Shown here one piece after another: positions 37,535 to 45,557 of a stretch of 64,000 nt of DNA. Made by a program: the position numbers and the translations under genes. The notes below the pieces were generated by a model. That model was not told where the DNA came from. It ran no database searches and saw only the letters and a program-made list of their open reading frames with translations. The DNA is taken from assembly GCF_900112035.1 (NCBI RefSeq), contig NZ_FOKC01000002.1, positions 248,001 to 312,000 of the forward strand, read 5' to 3'. The stretch is from Nocardioides alpinus. Lineage in GTDB: Bacteria > Actinomycetota > Actinomycetes > Propionibacteriales > Nocardioidaceae. Numbering within the stretch: position 1 is the first letter of the stretch; the number at the start of each line of letters is the position of its first letter.

Positions 37535-38941
37535 TCAGACCTCCTGCAGGTCGGCGGGGCTGGAGAGGGTGCCGCGCACCGCGGTGGCGGCGGCGACCGG
37601 CACGGACACCAGGTGCGTACGACCGCCCTTGCCCTGCCGGCCCTCGAAGTTGCGGTTGGACGTGGACGCACTGCGCTCACCGGGGGCGAGCTGGTCGGGG
37701 TTCATGCCCAGGCACATCGAGCAGCCGGCCCCGCGCCACTCGGCGCCCGCGGCGAGGAAGACCTGGTCGAGGCCCTCGGCCTCGGCCTGGAGGCGTACGC
37801 GCACCGAGCCCGGCACCACCAGCAGGCGGGTGTCGGCGGCGACCTGGCGACCCTCGAGGATCGACGCCGCCAGCCGCAGGTCCTCGATGCGGCCGTTGGT
37901 GCAGGAGCCGACGAAGACGGTGTCGACCTTCACCTCGCGCAAGGGGGTGCCGGCCTCGAGACCCATGTACTGCAGGGCCTTCTCCGTCGCGACCTTGTCG
38001 TTGGGCTCGTCGAAGTCGTGGGGGCTCGGCACCGAGGCGCCGAGCGGTGCGCCCTGTCCGGGGTTGGTCCCCCACGTGACGAACGGCGTCATCGTGGACG
38101 CGTCGAGCTCGATCTCCTTGTCGAAGACCGCGTCGTCATCGGTGCGCAGCGTCCTCCAGTGGGCGACGGCGGCATCCCAGTCGGCACCCCTGGGTGCCTC
38201 CGGCTTGCCCTCGATGTAGTCGAAGGTGGTCTGGTCGGGGGCGATCAGGCCGGCCTTCGCGCCCCACTCGATCGACATGTTGCACACCGTCATCCGGCCC
38301 TCCATCGAGAGCTCCTCGATCGCCTGGCCGCGGTACTCGACGATGTAGCCCTGACCACCACCGGTGCCGGTGTGGGTGATCAGGGTGAGCACCATGTCCT
38401 TGGCGGTGACGCCGGCGGGCAGGCTGCCGTTGATCGTGACCGCCATCGTCTTCGGCTTGGCCTGCGTCAGCGTCTGGGTGGCGAGCACGTGCTCGACCTC
38501 GGAGGTGCCGATGCCGAAGGCGATCGCGCCGAACGCACCGTGGGTGGACGTGTGCGAGTCGCCGCACACGATCGTCATGCCGGGCTGCGTGAGGCCGAGC
38601 TGCGGGCCGACGACGTGCACGATGCCCTGCTCGATGTCGCCCAGCGGGTGGAGCCGAACGCCGAAGTCGGCGGCGTTCTTGCGCAGCGTGTCGACCTGGA
38701 GACGGCTGACGGGATCGGCGATCGGCTTGTCCCAGTCGATCGTGGGGACGTTGTGGTCCTCGGTCGCCAGCGTGAGGTCGGGACGGCGTACGACGCGGTT
38801 GGTGAGTCGGAGTCCGTCGAAGGCCTGCGGCGAGGTCACCTCGTGAAGGAGGTGGAGGTCGATGAAGAGGAGATCGGGCTCTCCGGGGGCGCTGCGGACG
38901 ACGTGCTCGTCCCACACTTTCTCGGACAGGGTCTTGCCCAT
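37535..38941 (-). CDS. leuC: 3-isopropylmalate dehydratase large subunit
   Basis: LeuC is the aconitase-like, [4Fe-4S]-binding large subunit. The 468-residue protein begins [14 protein letters not shown] and has [24 protein letters not shown] (one cluster-binding cysteine) and [12 protein letters not shown] (two more). It is divergent from the IclR-type regulator at 39075 with a 133-bp gap, which is the standard actinobacterial leuCD-ndgR (ltbR) arrangement; the regulator is therefore expected to control leuCD. Confidence 0.97.
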   Translation of the reverse strand: MGKTLSEKVWDEHVVRSAPGEPDLLFIDLHLLHEVTSPQAFDGLRLTNRVVRRPDLTLATEDHNVPTIDWDKPIADPVSRLQVDTLRKNAADFGVRLHPLGDIEQGIVHVVGPQLGLTQPGMTIVCGDSHTSTHGAFGAIAFGIGTSEVEHVLATQTLTQAKPKTMAVTINGSLPAGVTAKDMVLTLITHTGTGGGQGYIVEYRGQAIEELSMEGRMTVCNMSIEWGAKAGLIAPDQTTFDYIEGKPEAPRGADWDAAVAHWRTLRTDDDAVFDKEIELDASTMTPFVTWGTNPGQGAPLGASVPSPHDFDEPNDKVATEKALQYMGLEAGTPLREVKVDTVFVGSCTNGRIEDLRLAASILEGRQVAADTRLLVVPGSVRVRLQAEAEGLDQVFLAAGAEWRGAGCSMCLGMNPDQLAPGERSASTSNRNFEGRQGKGGRTHLVSVPVAAATAVRGTLSSPADLQEV

Positions 38942-39074
38942 GGTGCGATCTCCTTCTCTTCTGCCGTGCTCGTCCGGCCGGATGATTTCGGCCGACGAGT
39001 CTGGGGCGACATTTCTGACAACCGGTACGACAGTAACGCTTGCATCCCACTCCCTGAGATGCGAATATCGCTAT
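38942..39074. promoter_or_regulatory. Divergent leuC/ndgR control region
   Basis: The 133-bp gap is less GC-rich than its surroundings and includes the palindrome-like stretch TGACAACCGGTACGACAG and an imperfect inverted repeat TTGCATC...GATGCGAA (39040-39066). By analogy with NdgR/LtbR regulation of leuCD, operator sites are expected here. The exact operator is not determined. The regulator's ATG lies directly beyond an AT-rich stretch, leaving little room for a ribosome site. Confidence 0.4.
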
Positions 39075-39797
39075 ATGGACAACGGATCTGGCGTCGGCGT
39101 ACTCGACAAGGCGGCCCTCGTGCTGGCCGCCCTCGAGGCAGGACCGGCCACCCTGGCGGGGCTGGTGGCCGGCACGGGCCTGGCCCGTCCGACCGCCCAC
39201 CGCCTCGCGGTCGCCCTCGAGCACCACCGCCTCGTCGCCCGCGACATGCAGGGCCGCTTCGTCCTCGGACCGCGGCTGTCCGAGCTGTCTGCCGCCGCCG
39301 GCGAGGACCGTCTGCTCGCCGCTGCCGGCCCGGTCCTGGCCCGCCTGCGCGACATCACCGGCGAGTCCGCCCAGCTGTGGCGCCGTCAGGGCGAGCACCG
39401 TGTCTGCGTCGCCGCCGCCGAGCGCCCCTCCGGCCTGCGCGACACCATCCCGGTCGGCTCCCAGCTCACCATGAACGCCGGCTCCGCCGCCCAGATCCTG
39501 CTGGCCTGGGAGGACCCGGAGCGGATGCACCGCGGCCTCCAGAACGCCGCCTTCTCCGCCACCGCGCTCTCCGGCATCCGCCGCCGCGGCTGGGCGCAGT
39601 CGGTCGGCGAGCGCGAGCAGGGCGTCGCATCGGTCTCGGCGCCGGTCCGCTCCCCCGGTGGCAAGGTCATCGCCGCCGTCTCGGTCTCCGGCCCGCTCGA
39701 GCGCCTCTCGCGCCAGCCCGGCCGGATGCACGCACCCGCGGTGCTGGCCGCCGCCGACCGGCTCTCCGAGTCGCTGCGCCGCGCTGCGGCTGAGTAG
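39075..39797 (+). CDS. ndgR: IclR-family regulator, NdgR/LtbR type
   Basis: This 240-residue IclR protein has an N-terminal winged helix-turn-helix (about 10-70, ATLAGLVAGTGLARPTAHRL) and a C-terminal effector domain (SGLRDTIPVGSQLTMNAGSA, ASVSAPVRSPGGKVIAAVS). Its position divergent from leuC identifies it with NdgR of Streptomyces and LtbR of Corynebacterium, which control leucine and other amino acid genes. The predicted ATG at 39075 has no clear Shine-Dalgarno sequence; a leaderless transcript is possible. Confidence 0.9.
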   Translation: MDNGSGVGVLDKAALVLAALEAGPATLAGLVAGTGLARPTAHRLAVALEHHRLVARDMQGRFVLGPRLSELSAAAGEDRLLAAAGPVLARLRDITGESAQLWRRQGEHRVCVAAAERPSGLRDTIPVGSQLTMNAGSAAQILLAWEDPERMHRGLQNAAFSATALSGIRRRGWAQSVGEREQGVASVSAPVRSPGGKVIAAVSVSGPLERLSRQPGRMHAPAVLAAADRLSESLRRAAAE

Positions 39798-39828
39798 TCG
39801 GCGCTTCCGCCGCCCCTGGCCCCCGGTG

Positions 39829-39974
39829 GTGGCGGCACATCGCACAGTTCCGGTCGGTGCATCCGCAATCTGCCGCCACCCTCCGCCGCCGGCCCCCGGC
39901 CGTGGCGGCACATCGCACAGTTCCGGTCGGCGCCCCCGCAATCTGCCGCCACCCTCCGCCGCCGGTTGGCGCTG
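39829..39974. repeat. Second tandem doublet of the 51-bp palindrome-ended element
   Basis: Copies start at 39829 and 39902, exactly 73 bp apart. Each 51-bp core opens with GTGGCGGCACATCGCA and closes with TGCCGCCAC, as in the 1370-1515 doublet, but the inner 26 bp are unrelated to those at 1.4 kb. The two copies differ from each other at three positions. It occupies the gap between the convergent ndgR and ogt genes. Confidence 0.9.
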
Positions 39975-39980
39975 CGTGTC

Positions 39981-40463
39981 TCAGAAGAGCGCGTCCTGCT
40001 CCAGCTCGAGCAGCTGCTGCTTGCGCTCCAGGCCCCCGGCATAGCCGGTGAGCGTGCCGTTGGCACCGATGACCCGGTGGCACGGGACGACGATCGGGAT
40101 GGGGTTGCGTCCGTTGGCCAGACCGACCGCACGTGAGGCGGCGTTGGTCATCCCGAGCCGACCGGCGATCTCGCCGTAGGACGCGGTCTCCCCGTGCGGG
40201 ATCTTGGCGAGCTGCTCCCACACCCGCTGCTGGAAGTCGGTGCCGACAGGTGCGAGCGGGAGGTCGAAGTCGGTGAGCTCCTGGGCGAAGTAGGCCGTCA
40301 GCTGACGGACGGCCTCGGCCAGCACCGGCTGGTCGTCCGACCGGGCGCCGAGCGGGCGTCCGTCGGCAGGGGGCAGGAAGGGGGAGAACTCGATCGCGAC
40401 GATCGAGCCGTCCCGCTCCACGATGCGCAGGTCGCCGATCGGCGAGGGCATCACGGTCCACAT
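39981..40463 (-). CDS. ogt: Methylated-DNA--protein-cysteine methyltransferase
   Basis: Ogt removes O6-methylguanine alkyl groups onto its own cysteine. The 160-residue protein has the active-site PCHRV in PIPIVVPCHRVIGANG, preceded by the TDFQQRVWEQLAKIPHGETASYGEIA helix-turn-helix region. Its start overlaps the AdaA-AlkA gene by 13 bp, so the two alkylation-repair genes are translationally coupled. Whether they are alkylation-inducible is suggested by the Ada domain next door. Confidence 0.95.
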   Translation of the reverse strand: MWTVMPSPIGDLRIVERDGSIVAIEFSPFLPPADGRPLGARSDDQPVLAEAVRQLTAYFAQELTDFDLPLAPVGTDFQQRVWEQLAKIPHGETASYGEIAGRLGMTNAASRAVGLANGRNPIPIVVPCHRVIGANGTLTGYAGGLERKQQLLELEQDALF

Positions 40464-41968
40464 GTCAGTTCTCCTTCACCGGGCGGTGTCTCGGGCATGA
40501 GGGTGTTCCACAGGTGCATCAGGGCGTAGGAGCGCCACGGCCGCCAGGCCTGCGGGTCCGGCTCGGTGTCGGCACAGCGTCCCACGTCGGCCAGCACCCG
40601 GCGGACCGCGAGGTCCGTGGGCAGGAAGACGTCCGGGTGCCCCAGGGCCCGCATCGCGACGTAGTCGGCGGTCCACGGACCGATGCCGGGCAGCGCGAGC
40701 AGCGCCCGTCGTACGTCGTCGCGGTCGGGTCCGCGGTCGAGCACCACGGCGCCGGTGGCGAGCGCCGACGCCAGGCCGACGAGCGCCCGGCCGCGGGCGC
40801 GCGGCATCGGCAGGGTCTCCGGGTCGACGGTCGCGAGGGTCGCGGCGTCGGGGAACAGGTGCGTCAGCCCGGGGACCGGCGACTCGACGGCGCGTCCGTG
40901 CGCGGCGACGATGCGCCCGCCGACGGTGCGGGCACCGGTGACACTCACCTGCTGCCCGATGACGGTGCGCACGGCGGTCTCGTCGCCGTCGACCTGCCCC
41001 GGGACACGCAGTCCCGGGGTGGCGAGCACGAGCGGGCCGAGGAACCGATCGGCGCCCAGCTGGTTGTCGACGGCCACGGGGTCGGCGTCCGCGTCGAGCA
41101 GACGGCGTACGCGCTCGACGGCCGCGGTGGTGTCGCGCAGGTCGTGCAGCACGAACTCGGCACGGACGAAGCCGGTCCCGCTGGGGGCCGTCAGGTCGTC
41201 GAGCTCGATCCGGACCGTGGCGGGACCGTGCGGGAGGTCGAGGGTCCGGGCGTACCAGCCGCGGCCGGCGACCTCGACGCCCGGGACGAGGTGGTAGGCC
41301 AGGAAGTCGAGCAGGCGACGGCCGGCGAACGGCGTACGCACGGCGAGCCTCAGGCCGAGGGTCGCCGAGCCGTGGGCGGGCCGACGGGCCGGAGCGCGAC
41401 CGGCTCCGCGCAGCTGCGTGGGTGAGGCCTCGTACACCTCGCGGACGGTCTCGTTGAACTGGCGCACGCTGGCGAATCCCGCTGCGAACGCCACATCGGT
41501 GAGGGGCAGGTCGGTGGACTCGATCAGCACGCGGGCGGTCTGTGCGCGGCGGGCACGGGCGAGCGCGAGGGGTGCGGCACCGAGCTCCTGGCTGAGCAGC
41601 CGACCGAGGTGGCGGGGGGTGTAGCCGACGCGTTCGGCGAGGCCGCCGACACCTTCACGATCGACGAGGCCGTCGGCGATCAGCCGCATCGCCCGGCCCG
41701 CGACATCGGCTGCGACGTCCCACTCCGGACTGCCGGGTGTCGCATCGGGCAGGCAGCGCTTGCAGGCGCGGTAGCCGGCCGTCTGCGCGCTGGCCGCCGT
41801 CGGGTGGAACGTGACATTGACCGACGCCGGGGTGCGCGCCGGGCACGAGGGCCGGCAGTAGATCCCGGTGGTGCGGACCGCGGTGTAGAACACCCCGTCG
41901 AAGCGACGGTCCCGGCTCTGCACGGCGCGGTAGCAGGCCGCGCTGTCGAGGTGTCCGGTCGGCGTCAT
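40451..41968 (-). CDS. AdaA-AlkA fusion: methyl-sensing regulator and DNA glycosylase
   Basis: This 505-residue protein fuses three modules. The N-terminal AdaA zinc domain (about 1-80) has four cysteines in CRPSC and CKRC (about C38, C42, C69, C72), of which the first can accept methyl from phosphotriesters. An AraC-type helix-turn-helix (about 95-190) follows. The C-terminal 300 residues are an AlkA-type glycosylase with the helix-hairpin-helix LLALPGIGPWTADYVAMRAL and a catalytic aspartate in FLPTDLAVRR. It likely senses methylation and both activates and performs repair. It overlaps ogt. Confidence 0.92.
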   Translation of the reverse strand: MTPTGHLDSAACYRAVQSRDRRFDGVFYTAVRTTGIYCRPSCPARTPASVNVTFHPTAASAQTAGYRACKRCLPDATPGSPEWDVAADVAGRAMRLIADGLVDREGVGGLAERVGYTPRHLGRLLSQELGAAPLALARARRAQTARVLIESTDLPLTDVAFAAGFASVRQFNETVREVYEASPTQLRGAGRAPARRPAHGSATLGLRLAVRTPFAGRRLLDFLAYHLVPGVEVAGRGWYARTLDLPHGPATVRIELDDLTAPSGTGFVRAEFVLHDLRDTTAAVERVRRLLDADADPVAVDNQLGADRFLGPLVLATPGLRVPGQVDGDETAVRTVIGQQVSVTGARTVGGRIVAAHGRAVESPVPGLTHLFPDAATLATVDPETLPMPRARGRALVGLASALATGAVVLDRGPDRDDVRRALLALPGIGPWTADYVAMRALGHPDVFLPTDLAVRRVLADVGRCADTEPDPQAWRPWRSYALMHLWNTLMPETPPGEGELTCGP

Positions 41969-42064
41969 GGTGCGAGTCTGCCCGGCTCGCGACGCTTCGA
42001 CCAGCGGAAAACGGACACGACGGCCCGAGCCCGCCGCGTCCGCTCCCCACCCCCTTGGGCCGGG

Positions 42065-42652
42065 CTACTCCTGGACGGCGATCGCGGTGGTGCGCCGGGT
42101 CCGCCGCTGCCGGGCCGGGCCGTCGAGCAGGAACCGCACGCACACGGTGCCGTCGGGGAAGGCGGCTGCCACCTCGCGCTCGACCTGCTGGGACGCCTGG
42201 ACCAGGGTCTCGGGCTCGGCCTCCACGTCGACGTGGGCGCTCAGCTCGACCACGTCGGGCGCATCGGGAAGGATCCGCCCGCGGGCGCCGGTGACCGGGG
42301 CCAGGTCGGCCCACCGATCGGCCAGCGTGGCGGCCAGCGAGGACCGGTCCACCTCGAGACGACCGGTCGGGTCGCTCTCGGCCAGGCGGCTGGTGCCCTT
42401 GGTCAGACGGGGCAGGTGGGCGAGCAGCCAGACGACACCGAGCAGGCCCAGCACGATCCCGGCGATCGCCCAGGCCCATGGCCACCAGGCGCTGTCGACC
42501 ACCGCGTCGACGCCGGCGAGGTCGAAGGTCGGGTCGAGCTGCCGGACCAGGTCGAGGCGCCACTCCCAGGCCATCAGGGCGAGGGCCACGAGGGCCGCGC
42601 CGAGGACGACGGTGGCGGTGCGGTCGGTGCCGCGGGTGCGTCGGGTCGTCAT
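42065..42652 (-). CDS. Alkaline-shock membrane anchor protein AmaP-like
   Basis: This 195-residue protein has two transmembrane helices (about 15-33 and 57-80, around VVLGAALVALALMAW and WAIAGIVLGLLGVVWLLAH) and a cytoplasmic or peripheral C-terminal domain. The topology and its place at the end of the Asp23 cluster resemble AmaP, the membrane anchor of Asp23 in staphylococci. Similarity is in architecture more than in sequence. It starts one base into the stop of the preceding gene. Confidence 0.65.
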   Translation of the reverse strand: MTTRRTRGTDRTATVVLGAALVALALMAWEWRLDLVRQLDPTFDLAGVDAVVDSAWWPWAWAIAGIVLGLLGVVWLLAHLPRLTKGTSRLAESDPTGRLEVDRSSLAATLADRWADLAPVTGARGRILPDAPDVVELSAHVDVEAEPETLVQASQQVEREVAAAFPDGTVCVRFLLDGPARQRRTRRTTAIAVQE

Positions 42653-43209
42653 CAGCTCTCCTCCTGTGCGGTGCGGACATCCACCCGACGGGCGCCGAGG
42701 GCCTGTCCTGCAGTGGTCGCGCGGTCTCGCGCGTCGGTCGGGTCCGCGCCGTCCGTCGTACGTCCCTCGCGCGTCGCGACCTCGATCACGACGCGGCCCT
42801 TGCGGGCGCGGGCGGTCCGCGCGGAGACGACGCCCGGCGCGCGGTCGGCCGCGGAGCGGGCCACCTCGGCGAGCGCCGAGGGGTTCGACCAGAGCTGCTC
42901 GACCTCGCCGGACGCGACGTGGCGGCGCGCGGCCGGACGCAGGCCGGCATACATGAGCAGCAGGCCGAGGAGCGCCGCGAGCGTGGCCACGGCCAGGACG
43001 CCGTCGGTGGGCCCGAGGCCGTCGAGGGACCGGAGCCCGTCGGCGAGCCAGGGCTCACCCGTGGCCCAGCCCTCCGCCACGGCGAGGTCGCGCACGGCGA
43101 CCACGCCGACGGCCACCAGGCCGAGGGCGAGGACGATGCCGATCGCGACGGCTCGGTGCCGGGCCAGAGGAGCACGCGCCAGCGCGCGCTCGGTGCGGGT
43201 GGTGCTCAT
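42652..43209 (-). CDS. Membrane protein, DUF6286-type (Asp23 cluster)
   Basis: This 185-residue protein has a basic N-terminus, two hydrophobic segments (about 18-42 and 70-90) and a C-terminal domain of about 90 residues rich in alanine and arginine. The double-helix layout resembles the previous AmaP-like protein and suggests an ancient duplication. Its name as DUF6286 is from memory of actinobacterial Asp23 clusters. It overlaps the Asp23 gene by 4 bp. Confidence 0.55.
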   Translation of the reverse strand: MSTTRTERALARAPLARHRAVAIGIVLALGLVAVGVVAVRDLAVAEGWATGEPWLADGLRSLDGLGPTDGVLAVATLAALLGLLLMYAGLRPAARRHVASGEVEQLWSNPSALAEVARSAADRAPGVVSARTARARKGRVVIEVATREGRTTDGADPTDARDRATTAGQALGARRVDVRTAQEES

Positions 43210-43553
43210 GACGCCCTCCTGTCGTCGATGCCCACGAGCTTGACGGTGACGTCCACCGATCCCAGGCGTACGCCGCTGAGCTCGGAGGCGCGCTCCAGCA
43301 CACGGGCGCGCACGTCAGCCGCCACCCGGGTCACCGGGGCCGGCCAGCGGCACGCCACCTCGACGCTGACGCGCGCGCTGGTGCCGCGCACCCGGACGGA
43401 GGCGTGCGGGCTCCCCGTGCGTACGCCTGCGAGTCCTCCCTCGACGCGGTGCACGCCCGGCACCTCCAGCGCCACCGTCTCGACGATGTGCTGCAGCGCC
43501 TGGGCCCGCACGCTGAGCTGACCGCGGCCCTCCACCGCGACGACGTCACTCAC
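43206..43553 (-). CDS. Asp23/Gls24 family envelope stress response protein
   Basis: This 115-residue protein is built of one Asp23-like fold: GQLSVRAQALQHIVETVALEVPGVHRVEGG, then an SARVSVEVACRW strand. In Gram-positives Asp23 proteins sit at the membrane through AmaP and respond to cell-envelope or alkaline stress. Here it is one of several paralogues in a tightly overlapping operon. It overlaps the DUF2273 gene by 8 bp. Confidence 0.8.
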   Translation of the reverse strand: MSDVVAVEGRGQLSVRAQALQHIVETVALEVPGVHRVEGGLAGVRTGSPHASVRVRGTSARVSVEVACRWPAPVTRVAADVRARVLERASELSGVRLGSVDVTVKLVGIDDRRAS

Positions 43554-43722
43554 GTCGGCCCCGCATCATCGCGCGCACGTCGACCTCGCCGTCGACGTGC
43601 CCGCCGACGAGGTATCCCACGGTGCCGAGGACGACGGCGAGCAGCAGTCCCAGCAGCCCGCCAGTGGTGATGGCGATGGTCAGCAACAGGCCGGCGATCA
43701 GGCCAAGGGTGGACGTGGTCAT
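43546..43722 (-). CDS. Small DUF2273-like membrane protein
   Basis: The 58-residue protein begins MTTSTLGLIAGLLLTIAITT and consists of a single long or double hydrophobic region, then a charged tail (DGEVDVRAMMRGRRE). DUF2273 proteins are small membrane proteins encoded in Asp23 clusters. Its start overlaps the preceding stop by 4 bp (ATGA). Confidence 0.7.
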   Translation of the reverse strand: MTTSTLGLIAGLLLTIAITTGGLLGLLLAVVLGTVGYLVGGHVDGEVDVRAMMRGRRE

Positions 43723-44099
43723 GCTCTCTCCTCCAACGGATGGGCAGGCAGGTGCGCGTAGTGGCGGCCGGGCCATCGCTGGGGACGGCTCTCGGCCAGG
43801 TGCCGCAACCGGCGCGCGGTCCGGTGGGCGCGGCGCGCGGTGCGGGACCGCAGGGTGGTGGTGACGACGGGCCGGGCACCCTGAGCACCCGGGCCCGTCG
43901 TCGCAGCAGCGTTCATCCCGGGGGCCACCCCCGTGGCCTCCGCTGGGGTGTCCGTGCGCTCGAACGCGCGCATCACCTCGATGAACGCGTCGGCGTCACC
44001 TCCCACCAGGTCGGGATGGACGGCCCGCAGCGCGGCACGCCTGGAGACGCGGCGCTGGCGGGCAGCGTCGGTGACGCTGCTGGTCCGGGGGTCGGTCAC
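43719..44099 (-). CDS. Small basic protein with J-domain-like HPD motif, hypothetical
   Basis: This 126-residue protein contains RRAALRAVHPDLVGGDADAF around residues 20-39, with H28-P29-D30 and a following GGD and amphipathic helix. That is the pattern of helix II, the HPD loop and helix III of DnaJ domains. The region is only about 40 residues, so the J-domain would be minimal. The rest is low-complexity Ala/Thr and a strongly basic C-terminus (RTARRAHRTARRLRHL). I do not recognise a named family. It is embedded in the Asp23 operon with 4-bp overlaps on both sides. The start is GTG (44097-44099). Confidence 0.6.
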   Translation of the reverse strand: MTDPRTSSVTDAARQRRVSRRAALRAVHPDLVGGDADAFIEVMRAFERTDTPAEATGVAPGMNAAATTGPGAQGARPVVTTTLRSRTARRAHRTARRLRHLAESRPQRWPGRHYAHLPAHPLEERA

Positions 44100-44404
44100 G
44101 GGGTGTCGACCGTCTCGCCGGGGGCGGCGACGTCCTCGACCGCGACGTGCACGGTGCCGGGCACGATGGCCGCGACGCGGGTGCGCACCTCGTCGGTGGT
44201 AGCGGACACCGGGGCCCCCCACGTCAGGACGAGGTGCACCTGGGTGTCGCCGTCGCGCAGCCGTACGCCGGTCACGCGCCGTCCCGGCAGGTAGGTCGCC
44301 ACCTCGCCGAGCACTCCTCCGTGCAGGTCGTGCACCCCCGGCACCGACAGGACGGCGTGGGCCACCCGGTCGGCGAGCTCGGCGGGTGTCAGGTCACTGG
44401 ACAC
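44096..44404 (-). CDS. Asp23-like protein
   Basis: This 102-residue protein starts MSSDLTPAELADRVAHAVLS and has GVHDLHGGVLGEVATYLPGR followed by a V-rich strand region, all weakly matching the Asp23 fold. It starts with GTG (44402-44404) and overlaps the next gene by 4 bp. Its function is inferred only from the cluster and the fold. Confidence 0.65.
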   Translation of the reverse strand: MSSDLTPAELADRVAHAVLSVPGVHDLHGGVLGEVATYLPGRRVTGVRLRDGDTQVHLVLTWGAPVSATTDEVRTRVAAIVPGTVHVAVEDVAAPGETVDTP

Positions 44405-44843
44405 GTGTGGTCGCCGGCTCCTCGTCCGGTGCGTCGCTCTCGAGGAAGACGTCGTGGACGGTGATGTTGACCTCGGTGACCTCCAGGCCGGTCATCCGCT
44501 CGACGGTGTCGACCACGTTGCGGCGGATGGCGGCAGCGAGGTCGGCGATCGCGACGCCGTACTCGGCGACGATGTCGAGGTCGACGGCGGTCTGGTGCTC
44601 GCCCACCTCGACGGCCACGCCCTGGCTCAGGTTGGTGCGCGAGCCGGGGATCCGCTCGCGGAGCGCGCCCACGGCGCGGGCGGTGCCGCCGCCGAGGTCG
44701 TGCACGCCGCTGATCTCGCGGGCGGCGATGCCGGCGATCTTGGAGACCACGGTGTCGGCGATCGAGGTCTTGCCCTGCTCGCTCACGAGCGCGCCCGTGG
44801 CGGGGGTGGTGGTCGCCGGTGTGGTGGTCGTGTTCTCGGTCAT
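44394..44843 (-). CDS. Asp23/Gls24 family envelope stress response protein
   Basis: This is the first gene of the Asp23 operon: 149 residues with a Thr/Ala-rich N-terminus of about 20, then the clear Asp23 domain (GKTSIADTVVSKIAGIAAREIS, GVHDLGG, VDLDIVAEYGVAIADLA, MTGLEVTEVNITVHDVFL). These are the best family matches in the cluster. The ATG at 44841-44843 is preceded by GGAGAC. It is divergent from the sigma factor at 44937, and the pair may be co-regulated. Confidence 0.88.
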   Translation of the reverse strand: MTENTTTTPATTTPATGALVSEQGKTSIADTVVSKIAGIAAREISGVHDLGGGTARAVGALRERIPGSRTNLSQGVAVEVGEHQTAVDLDIVAEYGVAIADLAAAIRRNVVDTVERMTGLEVTEVNITVHDVFLESDAPDEEPATTRVQ

Positions 44844-44885
44844 GGTGTCTCCGATCTCGGTGTGCTCCTCGGCCCTCGGTGGGCC

Positions 44886-44912
44886 GGAACACAGGTTGGT
44901 CGGGACCAGTTC
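44886..44912 (+). promoter_or_regulatory. Candidate ECF-type promoter for the sigma factor gene
   Basis: GGAAC at 44886-44890 is followed 18 bp later by GTTC (44909-44912). This resembles the GGAAC-N16-18-CGTT type of promoters used by ECF sigma factors, and it points towards the sigma gene. It suggests autoregulation. The match is weak enough to be chance in GC-rich DNA. A TGGTC-GG-GACCA palindrome overlaps it. Confidence 0.35.
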
Positions 44913-44936
44913 GACGATCGTCACGAAAAGGATGGT

Positions 44937-45557
44937 GTGACCCCGATCACCCCGCGGACGAGATGTCTTGTGCACACCCTGCACACTTCTCCCGTGCCTG
45001 CCGACGGCCTCGAGCCCGCCACCGACGCGGCGCTCGTGCGCGCGGCGCGGCTGGGTGATGACGCGGCCTTCGGGGAGCTGGTGGACCGGCACGGCCCGGG
45101 CATGCTGCGCTACGCCCGCCGCCTGGTCGGCGGCAGCGAGGCCGACGCCGGCGAGGTCGTGCAGGAGGCGTTCATCTCCGCGTGGAAGGGCCTCGACAGC
45201 TTCCGGGGCGACTCGTCGCTGCGCACCTGGCTGTTCCGACTGGTGCACCGGCGTGCAGTGGACCTGATCCGCCACCGCCGTCCCACGCCCATCGACGACG
45301 ACCTCCTGTCCCACGTGATCCGGGTCGCCGATGACAACCCGCTGCAGGACGTGATGGACTCCGAGCTGCTCGAGGCCTTGCAGGAGGCGCTGGACGAACT
45401 ACCGTGGAACCAACGCGCCGCATGGCTGCTGCGCGAGGTCGAAGGTCTCGGCTACGACGAGATCGCCCACGCGATGGGCACCACGGTCGGAAGCGTTCGC
45501 GGGCACCTGCACCGCGGTCGTCGGCAACTGGCAGAGAGGATGGCACGATGGCGTTGA
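44937..45557 (+). CDS. ECF-type RNA polymerase sigma factor
   Basis: This is a compact sigma-70 protein with region 2 (AALVRAARLGDDAAFGELVDRH, then QEAFISAWKGLDSFRGDSSLRTWLFRLVHRRAVDLIRHRR) and region 4 (LDELPWNQRAAWLLREVEGLGYDEIAHAMGTTVGSVRGHL), with no region 3. The start is uncertain. GTG at 44937, giving 206 residues, follows an AAGGA site; GTG at 44970 or 44994 is also possible. It directs transcription of a stress regulon, probably the adjacent Asp23 genes. It overlaps the following gene by 10 bp. Confidence 0.88.
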   Translation: MTPITPRTRCLVHTLHTSPVPADGLEPATDAALVRAARLGDDAAFGELVDRHGPGMLRYARRLVGGSEADAGEVVQEAFISAWKGLDSFRGDSSLRTWLFRLVHRRAVDLIRHRRPTPIDDDLLSHVIRVADDNPLQDVMDSELLEALQEALDELPWNQRAAWLLREVEGLGYDEIAHAMGTTVGSVRGHLHRGRRQLAERMARWR

